DNA of 48,267 bases, from contig DAIOGN010000005.1 in the NCBI GenBank assembly GCA_036745245.1, forward strand, positions 1-48,267. The letters run 5' to 3'. The position numbers and the translations under genes were made by a program. Positions 9,025 to 18,600 of this stretch are shown piece by piece. The stretch's first letter is position 1. Every line of letters starts with the position of its first letter. A model generated the notes under the pieces. That model was not told the DNA's origin. It saw only the letters and a list, made by a program, of their open reading frames with translations, and did not search any database. This stretch comes from DAIOGN01 sp036745245. GTDB taxonomy: Bacteria > Zixibacteria > MSB-5A5 > JAUVRN01.

Positions 9025-9111
9025 GAAGAAGGGGCCAGCACACTTTTCCGAGGACTGGGGTCAAACTTGATTTCAAGTGGAGCCAGGAAAAGTGTGCTGG
9101 CCCCTTTCTTC
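9025..9111. repeat. module A inverted repeat, copy 1 (overlaps M1 peptidase start)
   Basis: The left arm 9025-9049 (core GGGGCCAGCACACTTTTCC) and the right arm 9086-9111 are reverse complements apart from one base. They enclose a second short palindrome, ACTTGA-TT-TCAAGT (9065-9078). The left arm starts 12 nt after the aldehyde dehydrogenase stop. The right arm is translated as RKSVLAPFF in the signal peptide of the next gene. Confidence 0.9.
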
Positions 9112-11388
9112 TGCGGTCTCCTGCTCGTGGCCGCGAGGACGTCCCTGGGTCACGCTCTCACACTCGAAGAGTCCATCGAACGCATCCAGGAACTGCGACT
9201 CGAGCGTGACTCCACACGTGACGTGTCGGCCCTCGACATCCAGCTCCCCGGCCTGAATCTGCATCTTGAGAAGGGCCGGCTGGCCCCGATGCGGGCTCTG
9301 CACTTCGGGGAGTCCTCGTACGTGTGCGCGGCCTACTTTCTGGGGGAAGGCACCTTGCAGTTCACGGCCCCCGTGGACGTGGAGCAGGCGCAGCTCCACC
9401 GGTTCTTCGACTCCGACACCCTGACCCGTGACGTCGAGGAAGCGCTACTCGTGTTCTCGGGCAACTTCTACGACTCGCTGCTTGCGCCACTGCCGCCGGC
9501 CAGCAACCCCTTCAAGAAGAAGCACGACACCTCCGCCCGCACACGTCTGAGTCAGCTCTTCGAGAGCGGCGACGATTATCTGGGCGTCATGTTGATTCGA
9601 GCGTTGTCAGAGCCGGCCGCCACCCCGTGTTACGTGTTCAACATCAAGCCGAAGTCGAAGCCGCGCCTGTTCTACCTGTTCGATCCCTTCGATCGCGACG
9701 AAGTAGTGCTCCGGAATCATCACGATTTGCCGGGCGAGTCGTTCATGGAAGTGGTGAGCGCCTTTCCCGAGGGAGTGACCGCCAATCATCTGGGCATTAA
9801 CGGCAAGAACAAGGCGCTACTCGAGGCACTGCACTACGACATCGATACCCGCATCAGCATGCAGGGGGCCTTCTCGGCACGCGCTGTGGCAAGTTTCGAA
9901 GTCTCCGCGCGTGGAGGGCGGTTCGACATCCTCACGCTCCATCCCGACCTGCAGGTGACCTCGGTGCGCATGGCCGACTCGACCCCCGTGGACTTTCACG
10001 GCCACGGAGAAAAGAAGGGCAATCCGGTTCCGCTGTATCTCCAGTGGGAAGAGCCGCTTCGGGCACACGACACGGTGACCCTGGTCTTCGACTACGCCGG
10101 CGAAGTGAGCCGCGAAGCTCGAGGATACTTCTATGTCACCGCCAGCGCGCAGTGGTACCCGTCGTCGGTGGAACGGAGCCGTGCCACATTCGACCTGAAG
10201 TTCGCCACGCCCGCGACATACGAATTTGTGGCCACAGGCGATCTCGTGGAGGACGAACGGAGCGGCGACGTGCGCCACACACAATGGAACCTCTCCAGCC
10301 CGTCCCGCAACGTGTCCTTCTGCATCGGGCCCACGCGACGGTTCGCCCACACCGACTCTTCGGGCGTGACCGTGGAACTCCTGTTCACGCCCGAGCTGCA
10401 CCGCGACCCGTCTCTGGGCGCCTGGTCCACGGGCGGCCACCAGGAAAAGGACATCGCCACGGATGTGTCCTCGGCGCTGAGCCTGTTCTCCGAATACTTC
10501 GGGGCCTATTCGCGGGATCATCTGCGCGTGAGCGAAATCGTGGCGTTTCACGGCGAAGCTTTTCCTGGCCTCATCCACATGGGTCTGCCCACCTGGGTAC
10601 AGGAGGATACGCGCGGTGAGCAGAAGGTGTTTCGCGCACACGAAGTGGCTCACCAGTGGTGGGGTGTGGAGGTGGGTTACGACAGTTACCGCGACCAGTG
10701 GCTGTCGGAAGCCTTTGCCGAGTACAGCGCGCTTCTCTATCTGGAACGAACGCGAGGAACCGCTGAATTCCTCAGGGCCCTGGCGGGGTATCGCGAAAGC
10801 ATCTTCTCCGTGCGATCGTACGCCTTTGGACGTGGCGAGCGTTCGGGTGCCATTGCCCTGGGGTACCGAGCCTCCAGCAGCCGAACGGAAGGTGACTTCG
10901 ACCTAGTGGTGTACAAGAAGGGCGCCTACGTCCTGCACATGCTCAGGCTCTTGCTCACCGACATGAATACGCTCGACGACCGTCGCTTCTTCCAACTCCT
11001 GAACGAATTCTACAGGACATATCACGGCCGAGATGCCACCACGGCAGACTTCCAGGCTATGTCGGAGCGCTACGCCGGGCAGAGCCTCCAGTGGTTCTTC
11101 ACTCAGTGGCTGTATGGGGAAGAGCTACCGGAGTGCAGACTGAGCTCCGAAAAGGCTCCGGCGGGCGACGGCACCTGGAAGCTCCGCGGCGAGATCTCGA
11201 CCAGGGGAGTCAATGACTCGTTTCGCCTCGAGGTGCCCATCGAAGTGCAGTTTCCCGCGGCCGCTGCCATTCGCAAGCGGTTCACCGTGATGGGCGCATA
11301 CGGTTCGTTCGAGATGAATGGACTGCCGGAAGAGCCACGCAAAGTGGTACTCAATCCGCTGGGTGCAGTGCTGATCGATGTGAAGTGA
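9067..11388 (+). CDS. secreted M1-family metallopeptidase (aminopeptidase-like)
   Basis: The 773-residue protein belongs to the gluzincin M1 family. HEVAHQWW (His525, Glu526, His529) is followed 18 residues later by Glu548 in LSEAFAEY, giving the zinc site and the catalytic Glu. A Tyr-bearing VVYKKGAYVLHM segment follows. About 250 residues of unassigned N-terminal sequence precede the usual M1 beta-sandwich. The N-terminus is a signal peptide ending near GHA, so the enzyme is exported. The start is unusual: the TTG at 9067 and the alternative GTG at 9094 both lie inside a module A repeat, and no other start precedes the mature part. TTG is preferred because it gives a basic n-region. Confidence 0.88.
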   Translation: MISSGARKSVLAPFFCGLLLVAARTSLGHALTLEESIERIQELRLERDSTRDVSALDIQLPGLNLHLEKGRLAPMRALHFGESSYVCAAYFLGEGTLQFTAPVDVEQAQLHRFFDSDTLTRDVEEALLVFSGNFYDSLLAPLPPASNPFKKKHDTSARTRLSQLFESGDDYLGVMLIRALSEPAATPCYVFNIKPKSKPRLFYLFDPFDRDEVVLRNHHDLPGESFMEVVSAFPEGVTANHLGINGKNKALLEALHYDIDTRISMQGAFSARAVASFEVSARGGRFDILTLHPDLQVTSVRMADSTPVDFHGHGEKKGNPVPLYLQWEEPLRAHDTVTLVFDYAGEVSREARGYFYVTASAQWYPSSVERSRATFDLKFATPATYEFVATGDLVEDERSGDVRHTQWNLSSPSRNVSFCIGPTRRFAHTDSSGVTVELLFTPELHRDPSLGAWSTGGHQEKDIATDVSSALSLFSEYFGAYSRDHLRVSEIVAFHGEAFPGLIHMGLPTWVQEDTRGEQKVFRAHEVAHQWWGVEVGYDSYRDQWLSEAFAEYSALLYLERTRGTAEFLRALAGYRESIFSVRSYAFGRGERSGAIALGYRASSSRTEGDFDLVVYKKGAYVLHMLRLLLTDMNTLDDRRFFQLLNEFYRTYHGRDATTADFQAMSERYAGQSLQWFFTQWLYGEELPECRLSSEKAPAGDGTWKLRGEISTRGVNDSFRLEVPIEVQFPAAAAIRKRFTVMGAYGSFEMNGLPEEPRKVVLNPLGAVLIDVK

Positions 11389-11442
11389 CCACGCGGCCGC
11401 ATGCTGAATTCCGGCGCGAGTAGCGTGCACTGTCTGCCAAAG

Positions 11443-11469
11443 AAAAAGGCCCGCCGAAGCGGGCCTTTT
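11443..11469. terminator. bidirectional Rho-independent terminator
   Basis: GGCCCGC (11448-11454) and GCGGGCC (11459-11465) form a 7-bp GC stem with loop CGAA. It is flanked by five As on the left and four Ts on the right. It lies between the convergent M1 and M13 peptidase genes and can serve both. Confidence 0.88.
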
Positions 11470-11474
11470 AGCCT

Positions 11475-11500
11475 GGAAAAGTGTGCTGGCCCCTTTTCTT
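11475..11500. repeat. module A repeat, single arm (copy 2)
   Basis: A single right-hand arm, GGAAAAGTGTGCTGGCCCCT then TTTCTT, lies 1 nt from the stop codon of the M13 peptidase gene. No matching left arm is present; the terminator at 11443-11469 occupies that side. Confidence 0.88.
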
Positions 11501-11501
11501 G

Positions 11502-13538
11502 CTACCAGATCGTGACGCGCGTGCTGGCGGGGCTCACCATGGGGCTGGATTCCTCGCAGCCGAACGCCTGGTGGAACTCCGGCATGCTCACCAGCGGCCC
11601 GTTGATGCGGAAGCGCGCCGGCGCGTGCGAGTCGGTGTTGACCTGCAGTTTCAGCGCCTCGTCGCGCACATTGCGACGCCACACCTGCGCCCACGAGAGG
11701 AAGAACCTCTGCTCGGGGGTGAATCCGTCCACGCGCTCGCGTCCGGAATCGCCCAGGGCCAGCTGCAACGCGTGGTACGACATGGTGAGGCCGCCCAGGT
11801 CGGCGATGTTTTCGCCGAGCGTGAGCTCGCCGTTCACGTGCACCCCTTCGTCGATCACGTAGCTGTTGAACTGATCGATCAGGCGCTGTGCGCGGGCGGT
11901 GAACTTCTCCGCGTCCTCGTCGGTCCACCAGTTCGCCATGTTGCCTTCGGCGTCGAACTTGCGGCCCTGGTCGTCGAATCCGTGCAACAGCTCGTGTCCG
12001 ATCACGGCCCCCATGGCGCCGTAATTCACGGCGTCGTCGATCGCGGGGTCGAAGAACGGAGGCTGAAGGATTCCGGCGGGGAACACGATTTCGTTGAGGA
12101 GCGGATTGTAGTAGGCGTTCACAATCTGCGGCGCCATGCCCCACTCCGTGCGATCCACCGGCTTGCCGAGCTTGGCCAGGTTGCGCTTGAATTCGAACTG
12201 ATCGGCCAGGCGTGCGTTGGCGAGGTACGACTCGTCGCCCGCCGTCCAGGCGGTGTAGTCACGCCACACGTCGGGGTAGCCGATCTTGGGCGTGAACGTA
12301 GCGAGCTTCGCCAGGGCTTTGGTCTTGGTTTCGGGGCTCATCCATTCGAGGCCTTCGATGCGCGTTTTCAGGGCCGCGCGCAGATCGTTGATCATCTTCA
12401 TGGCGCGCGCCTTGGCTTCGGGCGGGAACGCCTTGGCCACGTAGATCTGTCCCACGGCCTCGCCGACTTTCCAGTCCATGGCAGACTGTACACGCTTCCA
12501 ACGCGGCTGAATCTCCTCGGCGCCCGCCAGCACCTGGCGGTTAAACCGGAAGTCTTCGTTCACGAAGTCTGAGGAAAGGTAGGGCGCCGACTGGGCGATG
12601 ACGTGCCAGCGGAAATACGCCTGCCAGTCGGTGATCGGAGTTTCCTGGATCATCGTGTTGAGCTCGGCGAAGAACCCGGGCTGAGCGAAGGAGAACGACT
12701 CGAGGGTGCCCAACCCTACGGTACTGAAATAGTCCTTCCAGGCGAGGTTCGGCGTGGTCGCGTCAGCTTCCGCCACGGTCTTGATGTTGTAGTACACCTC
12801 GGGATTGCGCATCGTCACCTGGTCGAGCGACGCCTTGGCCAGGCGGGTTTCAAAGGCCATCACCAACTGCGCCTGCCCGGCAGCGTCGTCGAAGCCCGCG
12901 AGCTTGAACATCTTCGTCATGTGCTCGAGGTACTGGTCGCGAATCTCTTTGGAGGCTTCGTCTTCCTTGAGATAGTAGTCACGCTCGGGCAGCCCGAGGC
13001 CACCCTGACTGGTGTACACGATGTAGCGGTCGCTCTGCACCAGGTCCTGCTCGACGCCCATGGAGAACGCCATGTACAGGCTCCGGCTGTGCGACTGTGC
13101 GATGTATCCGCTCACGTCCTGGGGTCCTTTGAGCGAGGCGATCTGCTTGAGATCGGCGGCCAGGGGTTTGGCGCCCTGCGCTTCAGCGCGGGCGGAATCC
13201 ATGGCGGTGCGGTAGTAGAGCGCCACCTTGTAGCCCACGCTGCCTTTCTCGTGGGTCTTGGTGGAGGCTTCCTCGAGAATGCTCTTCACGAGGTTGAGGT
13301 TGCGTTCGCGCACCTCCTGCCACGTGCCCCAGCTCGTGTGCTCTTCGGGGATCGGGTTGTTCTTCATCCAGGTGCCGTTGGCGTACTGGTCGAAATCCTG
13401 GCACGGCGTGACGGACTCGTCGATGTTGCTCACGTCGATGCCGCGCTCGTTGGACTCGGCGTTCACCGACAGGGGCAGGGCCAGGACGGCCAGGGTGAGC
13501 ACTGCCACAGGCAGCGCGCGCGTTGTGAATCGATTCAT
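11502..13538 (-). CDS. secreted M13-family endopeptidase (neprilysin/PepO type)
   Basis: The 678-residue precursor has a signal peptide (MNRFTTRALPVAVLTLAVLA, cut near VNAES). It shows the full M13 zinc site: HELLH at 515-519 and the third ligand Glu576 in GENIADLGG, with Asp580. It also has the family NAYYNP motif and the C-terminal Trp. M13 enzymes cut peptides on the amino side of hydrophobic residues outside the cytoplasm. The ATG at 13538 was chosen because AGGAG lies just before it; an ATG 12 nt upstream lacks a ribosome site. The gene is convergent with the M1 gene, and the two may act together on peptides. Confidence 0.95.
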   Translation of the reverse strand: MNRFTTRALPVAVLTLAVLALPLSVNAESNERGIDVSNIDESVTPCQDFDQYANGTWMKNNPIPEEHTSWGTWQEVRERNLNLVKSILEEASTKTHEKGSVGYKVALYYRTAMDSARAEAQGAKPLAADLKQIASLKGPQDVSGYIAQSHSRSLYMAFSMGVEQDLVQSDRYIVYTSQGGLGLPERDYYLKEDEASKEIRDQYLEHMTKMFKLAGFDDAAGQAQLVMAFETRLAKASLDQVTMRNPEVYYNIKTVAEADATTPNLAWKDYFSTVGLGTLESFSFAQPGFFAELNTMIQETPITDWQAYFRWHVIAQSAPYLSSDFVNEDFRFNRQVLAGAEEIQPRWKRVQSAMDWKVGEAVGQIYVAKAFPPEAKARAMKMINDLRAALKTRIEGLEWMSPETKTKALAKLATFTPKIGYPDVWRDYTAWTAGDESYLANARLADQFEFKRNLAKLGKPVDRTEWGMAPQIVNAYYNPLLNEIVFPAGILQPPFFDPAIDDAVNYGAMGAVIGHELLHGFDDQGRKFDAEGNMANWWTDEDAEKFTARAQRLIDQFNSYVIDEGVHVNGELTLGENIADLGGLTMSYHALQLALGDSGRERVDGFTPEQRFFLSWAQVWRRNVRDEALKLQVNTDSHAPARFRINGPLVSMPEFHQAFGCEESSPMVSPASTRVTIW

Positions 13539-13550
13539 ACCGCTCCTCAT

Positions 13551-13980
13551 TTGATGTGTGACTCCGGGGGACAGTAAGAACCGCGGCCGACCGGGGTCGA
13601 ATTTAGGGGGATCATGCGTTTGTCGCGATGCGGGTGTGTCGGAGAGCGCCTGGGGGTGGATCCTGTAGCGTGTACCAACACGCCGTGTGGTACGAAGATG
13701 ACGGTCCCAGGTTTCGTGGTCACCCCGAGATTGTTTGACCCCACCGGGTGGATTCTGGGCGTATCACCTGTCAGGCCCAGATCCACCGGCCAGGGATGGA
13801 ATCATAAGCTGTTTGTGTACAACAGGTTGACGAGTGGGGTGCCCTCGAGCGCCAGATTGGGGCCGCAAATGAGGGGAAACCACGTCTATTCGGATTTAGG
13901 TATTGCATTTCCACCTTCCAGATAGGACATTCGATTTCCTCCCGTTGGTACTTAGTCACCTCGTAGTGTCCTCGTTAGAA
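13551..13980. other. non-coding interval with consecutive stem-loops
   Basis: No convincing gene lies in these 430 bases between the divergent M13 peptidase and dockerin genes. Two strong bulged hairpins are visible. The first pairs GTACC-ACAC (13672-13681, one bulged A) with GTGT-GGTAC (13685-13693). The second pairs GGTGGAT-CTGGGC (13747-13760, one bulged T) with GCCCAG-ATCCACC (13775-13787). A weaker one lies between them (13716-13744). They could be part of a 5' leader or a small RNA. A 103-codon frame here has no ribosome site and no recognisable content. Confidence 0.4.
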
Positions 13981-15348
13981 GTGCATCTGAATAATAGAAG
14001 ATCAAGACCAAGACTAGGTCGATGCGGACGCGTGTGGGAGACCGTTGTGCTGGTCTCTCTGGGGGCCATGCTGCCGGCGTCGGCCGAAGCGGGCACCACG
14101 CACGTCACGATTGCACGCTACGAGAGCCTCACCAACCAGCAGAACCAGGTAACTTCGGTCGTCGGGGAGACCGTGGTCATGGTTGGCATGATCGATTCGG
14201 CCAATCCATTCCTCCGGGCCGTCACAGTCAATCCGTCCAACGGTGCCATCAAAGGCTCGGCACTAAGGGTCAATCTCCCCTCGGGCCCCTGCTACCCTTC
14301 CAAACCCGTCGAATCCATCTACTCGCGTCACTTCCTTCCCGGATACTCCGTGGTGGTGGGCTCCGGGCTCCAGGTGGCCACGTTGCCCATTGCAGTGCAG
14401 AGCAGCGGCACCCCGGTGGCGGGTTCGTGGGGGTGCCTGACTCTTCCGCCGGCAGCCGCCATATCCGGCAAGCCAACAGCCGTGACCGAAATCGCAGGGA
14501 TCGGATTCACCGACGGTCGTCCTCGCCTGTTTGTGGGCACCGATTCAGGTGTCGTCATCGAATACAGCCGCAGCTCCGGCGGGAGCATTACGCTGCACGG
14601 CCAGTACGACCTCGGCGGAACGTCTCCCATTCATGATCTGGGGCCGATTCCCCAGTTGTCGGGCATCATGCTCGGCGTGGCCGCGGGCTCGCGGCTGGCG
14701 GGCTACCGTATGGGCGTGGCCACGCCCATCAAGCTCTTCGAGCTCTCGCATCCCACCGGATCCAATGTCCGCGCGTTCAGACCGTTCGAACCGGGCGACC
14801 GGCTGTTGACGAGCAGCTCCACCGAACTGCATGTGGCGTTCTGCGACGGGCGGAGCGATCACGTCTTCTACACCGAGTTGCCGGCCACACTCGTGGGCAC
14901 GGCATGGCTGGACTACTACGTCGTGCCGCCTGCGTTCCCACTGCCGCCCAGCGGCGGCCTGTTGCCGTTTTCGGGAGCACTCGCGCTCCTGGTGGGTGCG
15001 CAGGGCGACGTGTACTACCGCCCGGGCTATCTCAATGGAGCCAGCGCGGTGGGCTGCGTGGTGCAGGTGTCGGAGGCGCAATGGCAGCCCTGCAGTCCGT
15101 GTCCCATTGTCGTGGCCGGCGACGTCGACAACACGGGAAACATCACGGCATCCGACCTGATCCGAATGGTGAGCTTCGTGTTTAAGGGTGGTACGACGCC
15201 GCAGCCGTGCCGCGCCTCAGGCGATGTCAATTGCAGCGGCACCATCAACGCGTCCGACGTCATTGCTCTCGTCAACTACGTGTTCAAGGGCGCCGCCCCC
15301 CCCTGCAACGTCTGCTCCCTGTTCGGCGGCACCTGGTCCTGCCCGTAG
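13981..15348 (+). CDS. secreted protein with C-terminal dockerin-like repeat pair
   Basis: The product is about 455 residues. An Arg-rich n-region and VVLVSLGAMLPASAEA form a likely signal peptide. About 340 residues follow that I do not recognise; recurring short beta-strand stretches suggest a propeller- or sandwich-like body. From residue 380 there are two dockerin-like calcium-loop repeats, GDVDNTGNITASDLI and GDVNCSGTINASDVI, each ending in a VFKG motif. Similar repeats end many exported proteins in FCB-related lineages; no cohesin partner is seen here. The start is uncertain: GTG 13981 gives the best signal peptide, with TTG 13903 and GTG 14032 as alternatives. A module A repeat begins directly at the stop. 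Confidence 0.75.
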   Translation: MHLNNRRSRPRLGRCGRVWETVVLVSLGAMLPASAEAGTTHVTIARYESLTNQQNQVTSVVGETVVMVGMIDSANPFLRAVTVNPSNGAIKGSALRVNLPSGPCYPSKPVESIYSRHFLPGYSVVVGSGLQVATLPIAVQSSGTPVAGSWGCLTLPPAAAISGKPTAVTEIAGIGFTDGRPRLFVGTDSGVVIEYSRSSGGSITLHGQYDLGGTSPIHDLGPIPQLSGIMLGVAAGSRLAGYRMGVATPIKLFELSHPTGSNVRAFRPFEPGDRLLTSSSTELHVAFCDGRSDHVFYTELPATLVGTAWLDYYVVPPAFPLPPSGGLLPFSGALALLVGAQGDVYYRPGYLNGASAVGCVVQVSEAQWQPCSPCPIVVAGDVDNTGNITASDLIRMVSFVFKGGTTPQPCRASGDVNCSGTINASDVIALVNYVFKGAAPPCNVCSLFGGTWSCP

Positions 15349-15462
15349 GAAAAGGGGCCAGCACACTTTTCCCTGTCGAGCCGAGGTTGGCAAGACTACC
15401 GCTGGTGGGAAAAGTGTGCTGGCCCCTTTTCTTCTGCGTTTAATTTGCCTCTGACCCCATTT
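15349..15462. repeat. composite repeat: module A pair (copy 3) plus module B arm
   Basis: The module A arms 15349-15372 and 15408-15431 are perfect 24-bp reverse complements with a 35-nt spacer. The left arm starts on the base after the dockerin-protein stop codon. A module B arm, AATTTGCCTCTGACCCCATT (15442-15461, then T), follows 10 nt later. The same A-then-B order recurs at 39360-39408. Confidence 0.92.
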
Positions 15463-15469
15463 GTTCCAT

Positions 15470-15498
15470 TTGTTCCGTGGGCTTGCCACGGGGATAAA
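15470..15498 (+). promoter_or_regulatory. candidate nifJ promoter with operator-like palindrome
   Basis: TTGTTC (15470-15475) and GATAAA (15493-15498) are 17 bp apart. The spacer holds an inverted repeat, CCGTGG-GCTTG-CCACGG (15475-15491), placed where a dimeric repressor would block polymerase. The rest of the leader to the nifJ start (about 170 nt) shows no other clear signal. This is tentative. Confidence 0.35.
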
Positions 15499-15670
15499 AA
15501 ACCACCATCTTCTCCACTATAGATCCTTACGCGGGGTGGGCCCCGCAGGGGAGCCGGGCATAGGGGGCTGTATGATGAAGGGTACGACGGGGCGGCCCAG
15601 AACGCCGCCGGCTCGCGGCGCATCCGCAGGCACCGCACCAGCTGTCACATCAACTCGGACGGAGTTCAAC

Positions 15671-18600
15671 ATGCGTAACGCTCGCAAGGCCACACTCGAT
15701 GGCAACGAAGCGGCGGCCCGAATCGCTTACCGCATCAACGAAGTGGCCGCCATCTATCCCATCACGCCGTCCTCCACCATGGGCGAGCTGTGCGACGAGT
15801 GGGCCGCACGTGGGCAGACCAATATCTGGGGTCAGGTGCCGCGCATCGTGGAGATGCAGTCGGAGGCAGGGGCCGCCGGAGCGTGTCATGGCGCATTGCA
15901 GGCAGGTGCGCTGGCCACCACGTTCACGGCTTCGCAGGGCCTCCTGCTCATGATTCCCAACATGTACAAAATCGCCGGCGAACTCACGCCGTACTGCATG
16001 CACGTGGCGGCCCGCACCCTGGCGACGCACGCGTTGTCGATCTTCGGCGACCATTCGGATGTCATGGCCTGCCGGCAGGTGGGCTTCGGTTTGCTCGCAT
16101 CCTCCTCCGTGCAGGAGTGCCAGGACATGGCTCTCATTGCCCAGGTGGTTTCGCTGCGCAGCCGCATTCCGTTTTTACATTTCTTCGATGGGTTCCGAAC
16201 CTCGCACGAAGTCTCCAAAATCGAACTGCTCGAGGACGAAGTACTGGCGGACCTGGTGGGGATGGAACACGTGCTGGCCCATCGCCAGCGCGCGCTTTCG
16301 CCCGATCATCCCGTGCTGCGCGGCAGCGCCCAGAACCCGGACGCCTTTTTCCAGGCCCGCGAAGCCATCAATGGATTCTACGACGCGTGCCCCGGCATCA
16401 CCTCCGAGGTGATGGCCGAGTTCGCGAAGGTCAGCGGCCGCACGTACCACCTGTACGATTACTTCGGCGACCCGAACGCCGAGCGCGTCATCGTGCTCAT
16501 GGGCTCGGGCTCCGAGACCGTGCGCGAGACGGTGGATTACCTTCGCGAGCAAGGTGAGTCCGTGGGCGTGCTGGTCGTGCGGTTGTACCGGCCGTTTGCG
16601 GCGGCGGACTTCCTGGCGGCGCTGCCTGCTTCCACGCGGAGTCTGGCCGTCCTCGATCGCACCAAGGAGCCGGGGGCGCCCGGCGAGCCACTCTACCAGG
16701 ACGTGATCACCACGCTTCACGAGGCGATCGCCTCCGGGGATTCGAAGTGGCAGAAGATGCCGCGGGTGATTGCCGGTCGGTACGGGTTGTCGAGCAAGGA
16801 ATTCACGCCGGCCATGGTGAAGGCCGTCTACGACGAACTCGCCGCTCCCTCGCCCAAGCGCCACTTCACCGTGGGCATCCAGGACGACGTTACGCACCTC
16901 TCATTGTCGTACGACTCTGAATTCGACATCGAGCCCAAGGATGTGGTGCGCGCGGTGTTCTATGGTCTGGGCTCCGACGGCACCGTGGGCGCCAACAAGA
17001 ACACCATCAAGATCATCGGCGAAGAGACGGATTTCTTCGTACAGGCGTACTTCGTGTACGACTCCAAGAAATCAGGTGCGATGACCATCTCGCATCTCCG
17101 ATTCGGCCCGCGCCCGATCCGATCCACGTATCTCATCCGCCGCGCGGGGTTTGTGGCCTGCCACCAGTGGAGCTTCATCGAAAAGATGGACGTGACGGAG
17201 ATCGCGGCGCAGGGAGCCACGTTTCTCATCAACTCGCCCCACGGTCCCGACGAGGTGTGGGATCACCTCCCGCGCGAAGTCCAGGAGGCCATCGTCGAGA
17301 AGAAATTGCGCGTGTACGTGATCGACGCTGGCGAGGTCGCCACCCAGGCCGGTATGGGCGGCCGCATCAACAGCATTATGCAGACCTGCTTCTTTGCGCT
17401 CTCGGGCGTGTTGCCGCGCGAGGAGGCCATCGCGAAGATCAAGGGTGCCATCGAGAAAACCTACGCCAAGAAAGGCGCGGAAGTGGTGCGCCGAAATCAC
17501 GAAGCCGTGGATCTCGCCCTGCAACACCTGCACGAACTGAAGGTGCCGGCGCAGGTGACCAGCAAGTTCTCGCGGCCGCCTCTCGTGGCCGAGAACGCGC
17601 CCGAATTCGTGAAGCGCGTGTCGGCCGTGCTGCTGGCAGGGAAGGGGGATCTATTGCCGGTGTCGGCCTTCCCGGTGGACGGCAGCTGGCCCATGAGCAC
17701 GAGCCAGTGGGAGAAACGCAACGTGGGCCTGGAGATTCCCATCTGGGATCCCAGCGTGTGCATCCAATGCAACAAGTGCGCGTTCGTGTGTCCGCACGCG
17801 GCCATCCGCGCCAAGATTTTCGAACCGGAGCATCTGACCGGGGCGCCGGAGGGCTACCAGGCCAATGACTTCAAGTCGCGCGAGTTGCCGGGGCTGAAGT
17901 ACACGATCCAGGTGGCGCCGGAGGACTGTACTGGCTGCAATCTGTGCGTGGAAGTGTGCCCCGCGAAGGACAAGTCCAACCCGCGGCACAAAGCCATCAA
18001 CATGCAGCCGCACGGGGAGCACGTGGAACGCGAGAAGAAGAACTTCGCGTACTTTCTGGACCTGCCTGAATTCGACCGCACGCGTTTCGATCAGCTCGAC
18101 GTGAAGACCACCCAGTTCATGGAGCCCCTCTTCGAGTTCTCGGGCGCCTGCGCTGGGTGCGGCGAGACGCCGTACGTGAAGCTGATGACTCAACTGTACG
18201 GCGACCGGGCACTCATCGCCAATGCCACGGGCTGTTCGTCCATTTACGGTGGCAATCTGCCCACCACTCCCTATCGCACCAACGCACAGGGCAGAGGGCC
18301 CGCCTGGGCGAATTCGCTGTTTGAAGACAATGCGGAATTCGGTCTGGGATTCAGGCTCGCCATTCACGCGCACCAGGACATGGCCAAGCGGATTCTGGTG
18401 GATATGTCCGGCGTGGTAGGTGACGAGCTGGTGAAGGCGTTGCTGGAGGCCGACCCGTACACCGAGGCCGGAATCGCGCAGCAGCGCGAGCGTGTGGAGC
18501 TGTTGCGCCAGCGTATCGCGCACGTGGATACACCGGATGCGCGGCGGCTGCACAGGCGCGCCGACTACCTTGTGCGCAAGAGCGTGTGGCGGGTGGGCGG

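Noticed and set aside
13614..13925. 103-codon plus-strand frame between the M13 and dockerin genes
   Set aside because: It has no ribosome site or similarity, and its sequence is explained by stem-loop structure.
15461..15670. N-terminal extension of nifJ by 70 codons
   Set aside because: The family N-terminus begins at 15671 with a ribosome site; the extension covers the repeat and a candidate promoter.
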